Below, one piece after another: positions 6,429-12,774 of a stretch of 16,633 bases of DNA. Both the position numbers and the translations under genes were made by a program. Numbering within the stretch: the first letter of the stretch is position 1; each line of letters opens with the position of its first letter. Source of the DNA: Pseudomonadota bacterium (GTDB lineage Bacteria; Pseudomonadota; Gammaproteobacteria; Burkholderiales; Casimicrobiaceae); contig JAKLIE010000004.1 of NCBI GenBank assembly GCA_022709775.1, positions 1-16,633 of the forward strand. Direction: 5' to 3'. The notes beneath the pieces are model-generated. The model made no database searches, had not been told where the DNA came from, and worked only from the letters and a program-made list of their open reading frames with translations.

Positions 6429-7958
6429 TTGCGACGAGGACTTGCCATTGTATTGCTTGCCATCGGGATCGCGGGGTGCGCGACGCCGCCCGAGCGGCCG
6501 GCCGAGTCCCTGCCCCCGCCGTTGCCGCCGCCGCGGCCCGCGCCCGCCCTCGCCGTCGCTCCCGCGCCGGTCGTCCGCGCCCCCGACCCGTTCCCGGCGG
6601 CGGCGGGCGCCGAGCTCGAGCCGCTGCCGCCGTCCGCCGCCAACCTCTGGGTGCGCATCGCCAAGGGCTACGGGATCCCCGACCTCGTCGACGATCCGCT
6701 CGTCGCGAAGTGGGAGCAGTACTACTCGGACCGGCCCGACTACGTCGCGCGCATCGTCGACCGCAGCCGGCGCTACCTCTACCACATCGTCGCCGAGCTC
6801 GACGATCGCCGCATGCCCCTCGACCTCGCGCTCCTGCCGATGATCGAGAGCGCGATGAACCCGAATGCGATATCGAGTGCCCGCGCGGCCGGCATCTGGC
6901 AGTTCATGCCGTCGACCGGCAAGCACTACGGCCTGGCGCAGACGTTCTGGCTGGATTCGCGTCGCGACGTCGTCGCCGCGACCGACTCCGCGCTCGAGTA
7001 CCTGCAGAAGCTCTACGGCGACTTCGGCGACTGGCAGCTCGCGCTCGCCGGATACAACTGGGGCGAGGGCAACGTCGCGCGCGCGATCGCGAAGAACCGG
7101 GCCAGGGGCAAGCCCGGCGACTATGCGTCGCTCCCGATGCCCGCGGAAACGCGAAACTACCTGCCCAAGCTCCAGGCGGTGAAGAACCTCGTGCGCGACC
7201 CGGAGAAGTACGGCCTCGTGCTCGCCGAGATTCCCGACTCGCCTTACTTCGCCCTCGTCAAGACGACGCGCCCGGTGGACGTGAAGGTGGCGGCCGAGCT
7301 CGCCGAGCTTTCGGTCGACGAGTTCCTGACGCTCAATCCGCAGCACAACCGCCCGGTCATCGCCGGTGCCGACGAGCAGACGATCCTGCTGCCGATCGAC
7401 CGGGCCGAGATGTTCGCCGCGAAGCTCGAGCTCAACGAGCAGCCGCTCGTGACCTGGCAGGCCTACCGGACGAAGCCGGGGGAGTCCGCCGCGCAGGTGG
7501 CTGCGAAGTTCGGGCTTCCGGTCGAAACGCTGCGCGCCGTAAACGGGCTCGGCACGCGGTCGACGCTGCCTGCCGGACATGCGCTGCTCGTGCCCGCGCA
7601 GAGGCCGTCGGACGCGACGGTGGAGTCGGTGGTCAACACGGTGTTCACCACCGTGCCGTCCGGGCGGACCTTCTACCACACGGTCCGCCACGGCGAGACG
7701 GTCGCCGTGATCGCGCGCCGCTACGGCGTCGCGGCCGAGGACCTGCGGCGCTGGAACGGGATGACGCAGAACGTGGTGAAGGTGGGGCAGCGGCTGCGAG
7801 TCACCAGCGACGTCGTCACCGGCGGCAAGCGTCCGAAGAAGGCGCCGGCCGCGCCGCCGAAGCGCGTCTCGGGCACGCTCCCGGTCGGCGGCGCAGGCGC
7901 CTCCGGAGGCACCTCGTCGGGCCGCGGCGCGGCGATGGCACGCAAGCCGCGCCGCTGA
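6429..7958 (+). CDS. mltD: membrane-bound lytic murein transglycosylase D, lipoprotein with LysM repeats
   Basis: A 509-residue outer-membrane lipoprotein that cleaves the glycan strands of peptidoglycan to 1,6-anhydromuropeptides. From the TTG start the signal peptide is MRRGLAIVLLAIGIAGC with lipobox IAGC and lipidated Cys17. A Pro-rich linker follows (about 20-50). The SLT domain carries catalytic Glu140 in PMIESAMNPNA, GIWQFMPSTG at 155-164 and the LAGYNWGEGN motif near 206-215. Two LysM-type modules for peptidoglycan binding follow, a divergent one at about 340-388 and a clear one at about 415-460 (YHTVRHGETVAVIARRYGV). A basic low-complexity tail ends the protein. E. coli MltD is shorter (452 residues). 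The gene lies downstream of gloB, as in E. coli, and is followed by a strong stem-loop at 7999-8028. Confidence 0.94.
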   Translation: MRRGLAIVLLAIGIAGCATPPERPAESLPPPLPPPRPAPALAVAPAPVVRAPDPFPAAAGAELEPLPPSAANLWVRIAKGYGIPDLVDDPLVAKWEQYYSDRPDYVARIVDRSRRYLYHIVAELDDRRMPLDLALLPMIESAMNPNAISSARAAGIWQFMPSTGKHYGLAQTFWLDSRRDVVAATDSALEYLQKLYGDFGDWQLALAGYNWGEGNVARAIAKNRARGKPGDYASLPMPAETRNYLPKLQAVKNLVRDPEKYGLVLAEIPDSPYFALVKTTRPVDVKVAAELAELSVDEFLTLNPQHNRPVIAGADEQTILLPIDRAEMFAAKLELNEQPLVTWQAYRTKPGESAAQVAAKFGLPVETLRAVNGLGTRSTLPAGHALLVPAQRPSDATVESVVNTVFTTVPSGRTFYHTVRHGETVAVIARRYGVAAEDLRRWNGMTQNVVKVGQRLRVTSDVVTGGKRPKKAPAAPPKRVSGTLPVGGAGASGGTSSGRGAAMARKPRR

Positions 7959-7998
7959 TCGCCGCGCGCAGCGGCCCGGTTTCCGCCCCCCCGAAACG

Positions 7999-8028
7999 AA
8001 ACGGGCGACGCATCCGCGCCGCCCGTTT
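7999..8028. terminator. stem-loop terminator, probably bidirectional (mltD and histone-like gene)
   Basis: AAACGGGCG (7999-8007) and CGCCCGTTT (8020-8028) form a perfect 9-bp stem around a 12-base loop. The A/T ends of the stem give a short T-run on either strand (TTTACC on plus, TTTCGTTTCGG on minus). It lies 40 bases after the mltD stop and 44 bases after the end of the convergent histone-like gene, so it can end transcription in both directions. Confidence 0.7.
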
Positions 8029-8031
8029 ACC

Positions 8032-8055
8032 GTCCGCTGCAGTCTTGCGGCGGAC
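8032..8055. other. second inverted repeat downstream of the histone-like gene
   Basis: GTCCGC (8032-8037) pairs with GCGGAC (8050-8055) around a 12-base loop. It lies between the bidirectional terminator and the stop codon of the minus-strand histone-like gene, and could protect the 3' end of that message or assist termination. No T-run is attached. Confidence 0.3.
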
Positions 8056-8072
8056 CCTGTGGCCGCTCGCGC

Positions 8073-8390
8073 CTACTTCTTCTTGGCGGCCTTGCGCTTG
8101 GTGGCCTTGCGCTTCGCGGCGGCCTTCTTCTTGCTCGCCTTCTTCGCGGCCTTGCGCTTGGTGGCCTTGCGCTTCGGGGCGGCCTTCTTCTTGGTCGCCT
8201 TCTTCGCGGCCTTGCGCTTGGTGGTCTTCTTGGCGGCCTTCTTCTTGGTCGCCTTCTTGGCGGCCTTGCGCTTCGGGGCGGCCTTCTTCTTGGTCGCCTT
8301 CTTGGCGGCCTTGCGCTTCGTCGCCTTGCGTTTCTTCGGCGCGGGGGCCGCAGCCGCCGGCGCCATCATCGACATCATGTCAGCCAACAT
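8073..8390 (-). CDS. histone H1-like Lys/Ala-repeat DNA-binding protein
   Basis: A 105-residue, extremely basic protein. The first ~18 residues (MLADMMSMMAPAAAAPAP) are Met- and Ala-rich; the remaining ~87 are built of short repeats such as KRKAAKKATKKKAAPKRK, about half lysine, with almost only Ala, Arg, Thr and Pro besides. Such composition matches the histone H1-like and AlgP-like C-terminal domains of beta- and gammaproteobacteria, which bind DNA or RNA non-specifically and compact the nucleoid. I chose the ATG at 8390 because AGGAG (8397-8401) stands six bases upstream. An in-frame GTG at 8462 would add 24 residues containing NIQQLRQENE, a possible short coiled-coil, but has no better signal. 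It is a single gene with its own AT-rich promoter region and a shared terminator. DNA binding is inferred from composition. Confidence 0.8.
   Translation of the reverse strand: MLADMMSMMAPAAAAPAPKKRKATKRKAAKKATKKKAAPKRKAAKKATKKKAAKKTTKRKAAKKATKKKAAPKRKATKRKAAKKASKKKAAAKRKATKRKAAKKK
8076..8335 (-). repeat. degenerate tandem repeats encoding the Lys/Ala-rich tail
   Basis: The coding strand here consists of imperfect short repeats. The clearest unit is a 45-base period seen between copies beginning near 8233 and 8278, which share over 40 bases almost without change, and shorter repeats of a CTTGCGCTT core across the whole stretch. The copies differ by multiples of three bases, so length variation would keep the frame. 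Such arrays slip easily in replication. Confidence 0.75.
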
Positions 8391-8396
8391 TTCGTT

Positions 8397-8401
8397 CTCC
8401 T
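8397..8401 (-). promoter_or_regulatory. strong ribosome binding site of the histone-like gene
   Basis: Read on the minus strand, AGGAG stands six bases before the ATG at 8390, one of the best Shine-Dalgarno matches in the window. It decides the start in favour of ATG 8390 over the upstream GTG at 8462 and suggests abundant translation, as expected for a nucleoid protein. Confidence 0.7.
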
Positions 8402-8492
8402 GTCTGAGTTGCTGGATGTTATGTGGTGCTCCTTCGCAGGCGTCGTCCGATTCACGGACCACTTGACAAAACCATTGGCACCTGCTGCCTGC

Positions 8493-8520
8493 ATTCTAGA
8501 CAAGTTTCAACGATTTGCAA
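8493..8520 (-). promoter_or_regulatory. putative sigma-70 promoter of the histone-like gene
   Basis: On the minus strand TTGCAA (8515-8520) and TAGAAT (8493-8498) are separated by 16 bases, a fair -35/-10 pair. The surrounding 8461-8560 is clearly AT-richer than the rest of the window. Transcription would begin near 8486, giving a leader of about 95 bases before the ATG at 8390. Only sequence match supports this. Confidence 0.5.
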
Positions 8521-8601
8521 GATTTGAGCCGCACGGAAAAGTCGCCGATACGCGATTGTTGCGGATTCGCACACGCGGTCCGGGCGCGATTTCGGTCGCG
8601 G

Positions 8602-9942
8602 TCAACGCGCCAGCGTCGATTCCGCGGCGTGGAGTTCGGACGCGGTTTCGCGCCGGCGCACGAGGTGCGCGCGATCGCCGTCGACCATCACTTCGGCCGC
8701 CCGCGGACGGGCGTTGTAATTCGAGCTCATCGCCATCGCGTACGCGCCGGCCGTGCGGATGGCGAGCAGATCGCCCGGTTCGAGGTCGAGCACGCGGTCG
8801 TGCGCGAGGAAGTCGGCGCTCTCGCAGACCGGCCCGACGATCTCCCAGCGCGACCCGGGACCGGCCCGCGGACGCACCGGATCGACGCCGTGCCACGCGT
8901 CGTAGAGCGCCGGGCGCAGCAGGTCGTTCATCGCCGCGTCGACGATCGCGAAGTGCTTCGCGGGCCCCGGCTTCAGGTATTCGACCCGCGTGAGGAGCAC
9001 GCCGGCGTCGGCGACGAGCCAGCGTCCCGGCTCCAGCACGAGCTTCTCGGCGCGGCCCTCGAACAGCCCGCGCAGCATCGCCGCGTACTCGTCGACCGGC
9101 AGCGGCGTCTCGTCCCGGTAGCGGATGCCGAGCCCGCCGCCGAGGTCGACGTGCTCGAGGCGGATGCCTTCGCCCGCGAGCCGGTCGACGAGGTCGAGCA
9201 CCTTGCGCGCGGCCTCCCGGTAGGGTGCGAGATCGGTGATCTGCGAGCCGATGTGGATGTCGATGCCGCGGATCGCGATCCCCGGCATGGCGCGCGCCCG
9301 GCGGTAGAGCGGCAGCGCGTCGCCGTAGGCGATGCCGAACTTGCTCTCCTTGAGCCCCGTCGAGATGTACGGATGGGTCTTCGGATCGACGTCGGGGTTC
9401 ACGCGGAAGCTCACCGGCGCGACGCGGCCGCGCTCGCGCGCCACCGCGTCGAGGCGCTCGAGCTCGGCGGCCGATTCGACGTTGAAGCACAGGATGCCGG
9501 CGTCGAGCGCCTGGCGCATCTCGGCGGCGGACTTGCCGACGCCGGAGAACACCGTCCTCCCCGGATCGCCGCCCGCCGCCACGACCCTCGCGAGCTCGCC
9601 GCCGGAGACGATGTCGAAGCCGCTGCCGAGGCGGGCGAAGACGTCGAGCACCGCGAGGTTGGCGTTCGCCTTCATCGCGTAGCACAGGAGGTGCGGGACC
9701 CCCGCCAGCGCGGCATCGAGCGACCGCCACGCGCCCTCGAGCGCCGCGCGCGAGTAGACGTAGCAGGGCGTCCCGTAGCGCTCGGCGATCGTCGCGAGGG
9801 GGACGCCCTCGGCGTAGAGCTCGCCGTCGCGGAGCTCGAATGCGCTTCGCCAAGCCTCCTCCGCGCTCGGCGCCGACGCGGCGCCGCGCACGTCCTCCCG
9901 GCGGAGCGGACGAGCACCCTCCGGCGGCCCTGCGGCGCTCAT
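8602..9942 (-). CDS. lysA: diaminopimelate decarboxylase
   Basis: A 446-residue PLP-dependent enzyme (fold type III, alanine-racemase-like barrel) that decarboxylates meso-diaminopimelate to L-lysine, the last step of lysine biosynthesis. The PLP-binding Lys91 lies in YAMKANANLAVL; HIGSQI (from His230), the glycine-rich LGGGLGI and EPGRWLV contribute phosphate and substrate binding, and the active-site Cys lies in GPVCESADFL with GAYAMAMSSNYN near the C-terminus. From the ATG at 9942 there is an unconserved 33-residue lead before the usual FELRDGELYAEGVPL beginning, so the protein is somewhat longer than the usual ~420. The start overlaps the lptM stop in ATGA, which supports this start and translational coupling. 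The lptM-lysA arrangement is common in beta- and gammaproteobacteria. Confidence 0.96.
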   Translation of the reverse strand: MSAAGPPEGARPLRREDVRGAASAPSAEEAWRSAFELRDGELYAEGVPLATIAERYGTPCYVYSRAALEGAWRSLDAALAGVPHLLCYAMKANANLAVLDVFARLGSGFDIVSGGELARVVAAGGDPGRTVFSGVGKSAAEMRQALDAGILCFNVESAAELERLDAVARERGRVAPVSFRVNPDVDPKTHPYISTGLKESKFGIAYGDALPLYRRARAMPGIAIRGIDIHIGSQITDLAPYREAARKVLDLVDRLAGEGIRLEHVDLGGGLGIRYRDETPLPVDEYAAMLRGLFEGRAEKLVLEPGRWLVADAGVLLTRVEYLKPGPAKHFAIVDAAMNDLLRPALYDAWHGVDPVRPRAGPGSRWEIVGPVCESADFLAHDRVLDLEPGDLLAIRTAGAYAMAMSSNYNARPRAAEVMVDGDRAHLVRRRETASELHAAESTLAR

Positions 9943-10142
9943 CGGGACCTGGGGGCGGACGGCTCGGCGTCGCCGGCCGGCGGCGCGACGGCCGCGGGCG
10001 GCGTCGCCGCCGGTGCGGCATCGGGACGCTTGAGCGGGCCCTTGATGCCGCACGCGGAAATCGCGGCGGCGGCGAGCGGCACCGCGATCAGCGCCGAGAG
10101 ACGGCGCGTCGTGCGCGAAGCGCGGCGAAAATCACGTAACAT
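9939..10142 (-). CDS. lptM: small LptM/YifL-like lipoprotein
   Basis: A 67-residue lipoprotein: basic N-terminus (MLRDFRRASRTTRRL), hydrophobic stretch SALIAVPLAAAAI, lipobox ISAC and, directly after the lipidated Cys, GIKGPLKRP, which is the hallmark of the LptM (YifL) family. LptM assists oxidative maturation and assembly of the LptDE lipopolysaccharide translocon at the outer membrane in E. coli. The rest is a Pro/Ala-rich low-complexity tail. It overlaps lysA by four bases (ATGA) and diverges from cyaY, the same order as in related genomes. The ATG at 10142 lacks a clear ribosome binding site, so the exact start is less sure than the identity. Confidence 0.85.
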   Translation of the reverse strand: MLRDFRRASRTTRRLSALIAVPLAAAAISACGIKGPLKRPDAAPAATPPAAVAPPAGDAEPSAPRSR

Positions 10143-10188
10143 CGGCGGCGATGGTAACACGCACCTTTCTCCCGATCCGCAGCGCGTC

Positions 10189-10536
10189 GTGACCACGGAA
10201 TCGGACTTTCTCGCCGCGGCGGACGCGACGCTCGCCGCGATCGGCACGGCGCTCGACCGGGCGCTCGAGGACTCCGACGCGGACCTCGACTGGAGTCTCG
10301 TCGACGGGATCCTCGAGATCGCCTGCGAGGACGGCAGCAAGGTCATCGTGAACCGGCACGCGCCGAACCGCGAGATCTGGGTCGCGGCGCGGCGCGGCGG
10401 TTTCCACTTCCGCGCCGACGGCGGACGCTGGCGCGACAGCCGCGGCGGCGGCGAACTGGGGGTCTCTCTCGCGGCGATCCTGCGCGAGCAGGCGGGCCTC
10501 GCGGTCGCATTCCACGACCTCGCCGCGTCCGGCTGA
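10189..10536 (+). CDS. cyaY: frataxin-like iron-sulfur cluster assembly protein CyaY
   Basis: A 115-residue bacterial frataxin, which binds iron and modulates the cysteine desulfurase IscS in iron-sulfur cluster assembly in the cytoplasm. The N-terminal acidic helix (ESDFLAAADATLAAI to about residue 35, with EDSDADLDW) provides the iron-binding face; the sheet follows as EDGSKVIVNRHAPNREIWVA and GGFHFRADGGRWRDSR, the characteristic frataxin core. The start is a GTG at 10189, giving MTTESDFL, which matches the usual family N-terminus; no in-frame ATG lies nearby. It diverges from lptM with 46 bases between start codons and converges with the metallopeptidase gene, 20 bases from stop to stop. 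Confidence 0.93.
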   Translation: MTTESDFLAAADATLAAIGTALDRALEDSDADLDWSLVDGILEIACEDGSKVIVNRHAPNREIWVAARRGGFHFRADGGRWRDSRGGGELGVSLAAILREQAGLAVAFHDLAASG

Positions 10537-10556
10537 CGCCGGTCCCGCAGGCGCCT

Positions 10557-11300
10557 TCAGGCGGCGAGCAGCGCGGTCCAGTCCTCGAGCGCGCGCCGGT
10601 GCGCGTCGTGCCCAGGCATCAGCGACTCGACCAGCGACCAGAAGCGGCGCGAGTGATTGAGCTCGACGAGGTGCGCGACCTCGTGGGCGACGACGTAGTC
10701 GGCGAGCGCGGGCGGCAGCTGGATCAGCCGCCAGTTGAGGCGGATCTCGCCCCTGTGGTTGCAGCTTCCCCATTCGCTGCGCGCGTTCGACAGCCGCACC
10801 GGCGGGACCGCATCGGTGACGATGCGGGCGTAGCGCGCGACGCGCGGCAGGACGCGCTGCGCAGCCTCGTCGCGCAGCCACCGGGCGACGGTGTCGGCGA
10901 CGGCGCGCTCGTCCTGCGCGGTCGGGTGCAGCACGGTGAGGTCGAAGAGATCGGCGCGCACGGCCATCGAACGCGACGGGAACACGGCGAGCCTGAGCTC
11001 CGCGCCCTGGTAGAGGATCGGCGCCCCCGTGCGCCACTCGCGGGGGAGCACGTCGCGCTGGCGCGAGCGCCACTCGGCGAGCGTGCGCACGATCCACGCG
11101 GCGCGTTCGGTCAGCGCCTCCTCGACCTCGCGCAGCGAGACCCAGCGCGGCGCGCGCACCGTCAGGCCGTCCAGGTCGACCGCCATGCCGATCGTGCGGC
11201 GGCGCGCGCGGATCAGCCGGTAGTCGACCGGTTCGCCGGCGAGCGTGATGCGCCGCGCGGACGACGCAACGTCGCCGCGGCCCGGCGGGCGGCCGGTCAA
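10557..11300 (-). CDS. YgjP-like (M48/DUF45) zinc metallopeptidase family protein
   Basis: A 247-residue protein of the YgjP-like family. The metal site is intact: His206, Glu207 and His210 in VVAHEVAHLVELNH, with His216 of NHSRRFW as likely third ligand. SNARSEWGSCNHRGEIRLNW just before it is the other family signature. The N-terminal part (VDYRLIRARRRTIGMAVD) matches the small beta domain of these proteins. The physiological substrate is not established for most members. No in-frame ATG or GTG lies at the conserved N-terminus; the TTG at 11300 overlaps the stop of plsC as TTGA, so translation probably depends on ribosomes finishing plsC. It is the last gene of the glyQ-glyS-gmhB-plsC series. 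Confidence 0.87.
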   Translation of the reverse strand: MTGRPPGRGDVASSARRITLAGEPVDYRLIRARRRTIGMAVDLDGLTVRAPRWVSLREVEEALTERAAWIVRTLAEWRSRQRDVLPREWRTGAPILYQGAELRLAVFPSRSMAVRADLFDLTVLHPTAQDERAVADTVARWLRDEAAQRVLPRVARYARIVTDAVPPVRLSNARSEWGSCNHRGEIRLNWRLIQLPPALADYVVAHEVAHLVELNHSRRFWSLVESLMPGHDAHRRALEDWTALLAA

Positions 11301-12010
11301 GCCGGCGCGCCCAGCCTCGCGACCTCGCTCTCGATCCATCGCTCGATCTCGGCGGTCAGCTCGCCCGGATCCCTGCCCTGCGTCGCGATCGGCTTGCCGA
11401 ACACCATCGTGATCTCGCCGGGACGCTTGCCGAGGATGCCCTTGGGCCACAGCCACCCGGCGTTGTGCGCGACCGGCAGGATCGGCACGTCCAGCTTGAG
11501 GGCGAGCCGCGCGCCCCCCGTCTTGTACTTGCTGCGCGTGCCCGCCCGGATGCGGGTGCCTTCCGGATAGACGACGATCCAGAATCCCTGCCGGAAGCGC
11601 TCGCGGCCCTGCTCGGCGATCTGGTCCATCGCGTCGCGGCCGGCCTTGCGGTCGATCGTGATCGGCGACGCGAGCGCGAAGCCCCAGCCGAAGAACGGGA
11701 CCCTGAGCAGCTCCTTCTTCGCGACGAACGCGAGCGGGGGCAGGTACATCCCCAGCGTCAGCGTCTCCCAGGTCGAGCTGTGCTTCGCCATCACGACGTG
11801 CGGCGTCGACGGGATGTTCTCGAGGCCCTCGACGCGCCAGCGGATGCCGCAGATCCAGCGCGCGCCGTACGCGACGGTGCGGCACCAGTGCGCGGCGATC
11901 CTGTGGCGGGGGACGCGCGGCAGCCAGAACGTCGCGAGCATCACCGCCGCGTAGATCGGCGTGACCAGCATCTGCCAGCCGAAGAACAGGAGCGAGCGGA
12001 TCGTCGACAT
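11297..12010 (-). CDS. plsC: 1-acyl-sn-glycerol-3-phosphate acyltransferase (PlsC family)
   Basis: A 237-residue inner-membrane acyltransferase that transfers an acyl chain to lysophosphatidic acid to make phosphatidic acid. A hydrophobic N-terminal segment (about residues 6-30) anchors it. The catalytic block is KHSSTWETL with His77 and Glu82, i.e. H-x4-E instead of the usual H-x4-D; I recall the Glu form in other betaproteobacterial homologues. Block III is VYPEGTRIR (Glu150), which binds the glycerol phosphate, and PILPVAHNAG near residue 180 is block IV. The ATG at 12010 lies 11 bases after the gmhB stop. It could act on another lysophospholipid, and genomes often hold several PlsC paralogues, so the symbol is a family-level call. 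Confidence 0.9.
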   Translation of the reverse strand: MSTIRSLLFFGWQMLVTPIYAAVMLATFWLPRVPRHRIAAHWCRTVAYGARWICGIRWRVEGLENIPSTPHVVMAKHSSTWETLTLGMYLPPLAFVAKKELLRVPFFGWGFALASPITIDRKAGRDAMDQIAEQGRERFRQGFWIVVYPEGTRIRAGTRSKYKTGGARLALKLDVPILPVAHNAGWLWPKGILGKRPGEITMVFGKPIATQGRDPGELTAEIERWIESEVARLGAPA

Positions 12011-12021
12011 GGACGGGTGGG

Positions 12022-12603
12022 TCAGTCCTGCGCGAGCAGGGCGGAAGCGGCGAACGCGAGGTCGGGGAAGATCGTCGTGCTGGACGGGAAGTTGCCGTCG
12101 CGCAGCGTCTTCTCGCCCTTGCCGGTCAGCACGAGCATCGGCTGGCCGCCGGCCGCCTCGGCGGCCTGCAGGTCGCGCAGGCTGTCGCCGATGCAGGGGA
12201 CCGTCGAGAGGTCGGCGCCGAAGCGGCGGCCCGCCTCGGTCAGCATCGCGGGAAGGGGCTTGCGGCAGTCGCAGCGGGCGTCGGCGGTGTGCGGGCAGAA
12301 GAACACCGCGTCGATGCGGCCGCCGGCCAGCGCGAGCGCGCGGTGCATCCGGTTGTGGATCGCGTTGAGCGTCGCCATGTCGAACAGCCCTCGTCCGATG
12401 CCCGACTGGTTGGTGCAGACCGCCACGCGGTACCCCGCGTGCGAAAGCCGCGCGATCGCCTCCAGGCTGCCCGGGATCGGGCGCCACTCGTCCGGCGTCT
12501 TGATGAACAGGTCGCTGTCGTGATTGATCACGCCGTCGCGGTCGAGGATGATGAGCCGCGCTGCGCGCGTCTGGGCGACGGTTTCGTTGGCGAACTGGAC
12601 CAC
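12022..12603 (-). CDS. gmhB: D-glycero-beta-D-manno-heptose-1,7-bisphosphate 7-phosphatase
   Basis: A 193-residue HAD-superfamily phosphatase that removes the 7-phosphate from D-glycero-beta-D-manno-heptose 1,7-bisphosphate, a step toward ADP-heptose for the lipopolysaccharide inner core. HAD motif I is LDRDGVIN with nucleophile Asp21 and Asp23; motif II is CTNQSGIGRG; the zinc-binding loop is CPHTADARCDCRKP (Cys103, His105, Cys111, Cys113) followed by the motif III Lys115; motif IV is IGDSLRD (Asp140). The start is a GTG at 12603 without a clear ribosome binding site; no alternative ATG fits. It lies 171 bases after glyS and 11 bases before plsC, in the order usual for betaproteobacteria. 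Confidence 0.94.
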   Translation of the reverse strand: MVQFANETVAQTRAARLIILDRDGVINHDSDLFIKTPDEWRPIPGSLEAIARLSHAGYRVAVCTNQSGIGRGLFDMATLNAIHNRMHRALALAGGRIDAVFFCPHTADARCDCRKPLPAMLTEAGRRFGADLSTVPCIGDSLRDLQAAEAAGGQPMLVLTGKGEKTLRDGNFPSSTTIFPDLAFAASALLAQD

Positions 12604-12692
12604 GGGCGTAACTGTAGCGAGAAAACGGGGATTGCGGCGAAGCTTGGGGCCGGGGACGCCGTGCCGCGCCCCCGTCGGACGGCCGTGGCGAG

Positions 12693-12710
12693 CCCCGCAT
12701 CGCCGCGGGG
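12693..12710 (-). terminator. GC-rich hairpin after glyS, possible terminator or attenuator
   Basis: CCCCGC (12693-12698) and GCGGGG (12705-12710) form a 6-bp all-GC stem with a 6-base loop in the 171-base gap between glyS and gmhB. There is no T-run. It may reduce, rather than stop, transcription into gmhB. Nothing else is visible in this gap. Confidence 0.3.
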
Positions 12711-12774
12711 TCGGAGACGAAACGCGTCGGTGTGCCGGGCGTGTGCGTGGCGTCCGGGTATCGGCTCCGGCCCT

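Noticed and set aside
8076..8335. Repeat cluster as a CRISPR array.
   Set aside because: Repeats are imperfect, contiguous, multiples of three and lie inside a coding frame for a Lys/Ala-rich protein; there are no spacers and no cas genes.
8463..8491. Plus-strand TTGACA at 8463-8468 as a promoter -35 box.
   Set aside because: No acceptable -10 box follows at 16-18 bases (TGCCTG there), and no plus-strand gene begins downstream; the region serves the minus-strand histone-like gene.
12604..12774. A small gene or RNA in the gap between glyS and gmhB.
   Set aside because: No short frame with a ribosome binding site and no convincing RNA fold beyond one GC hairpin.
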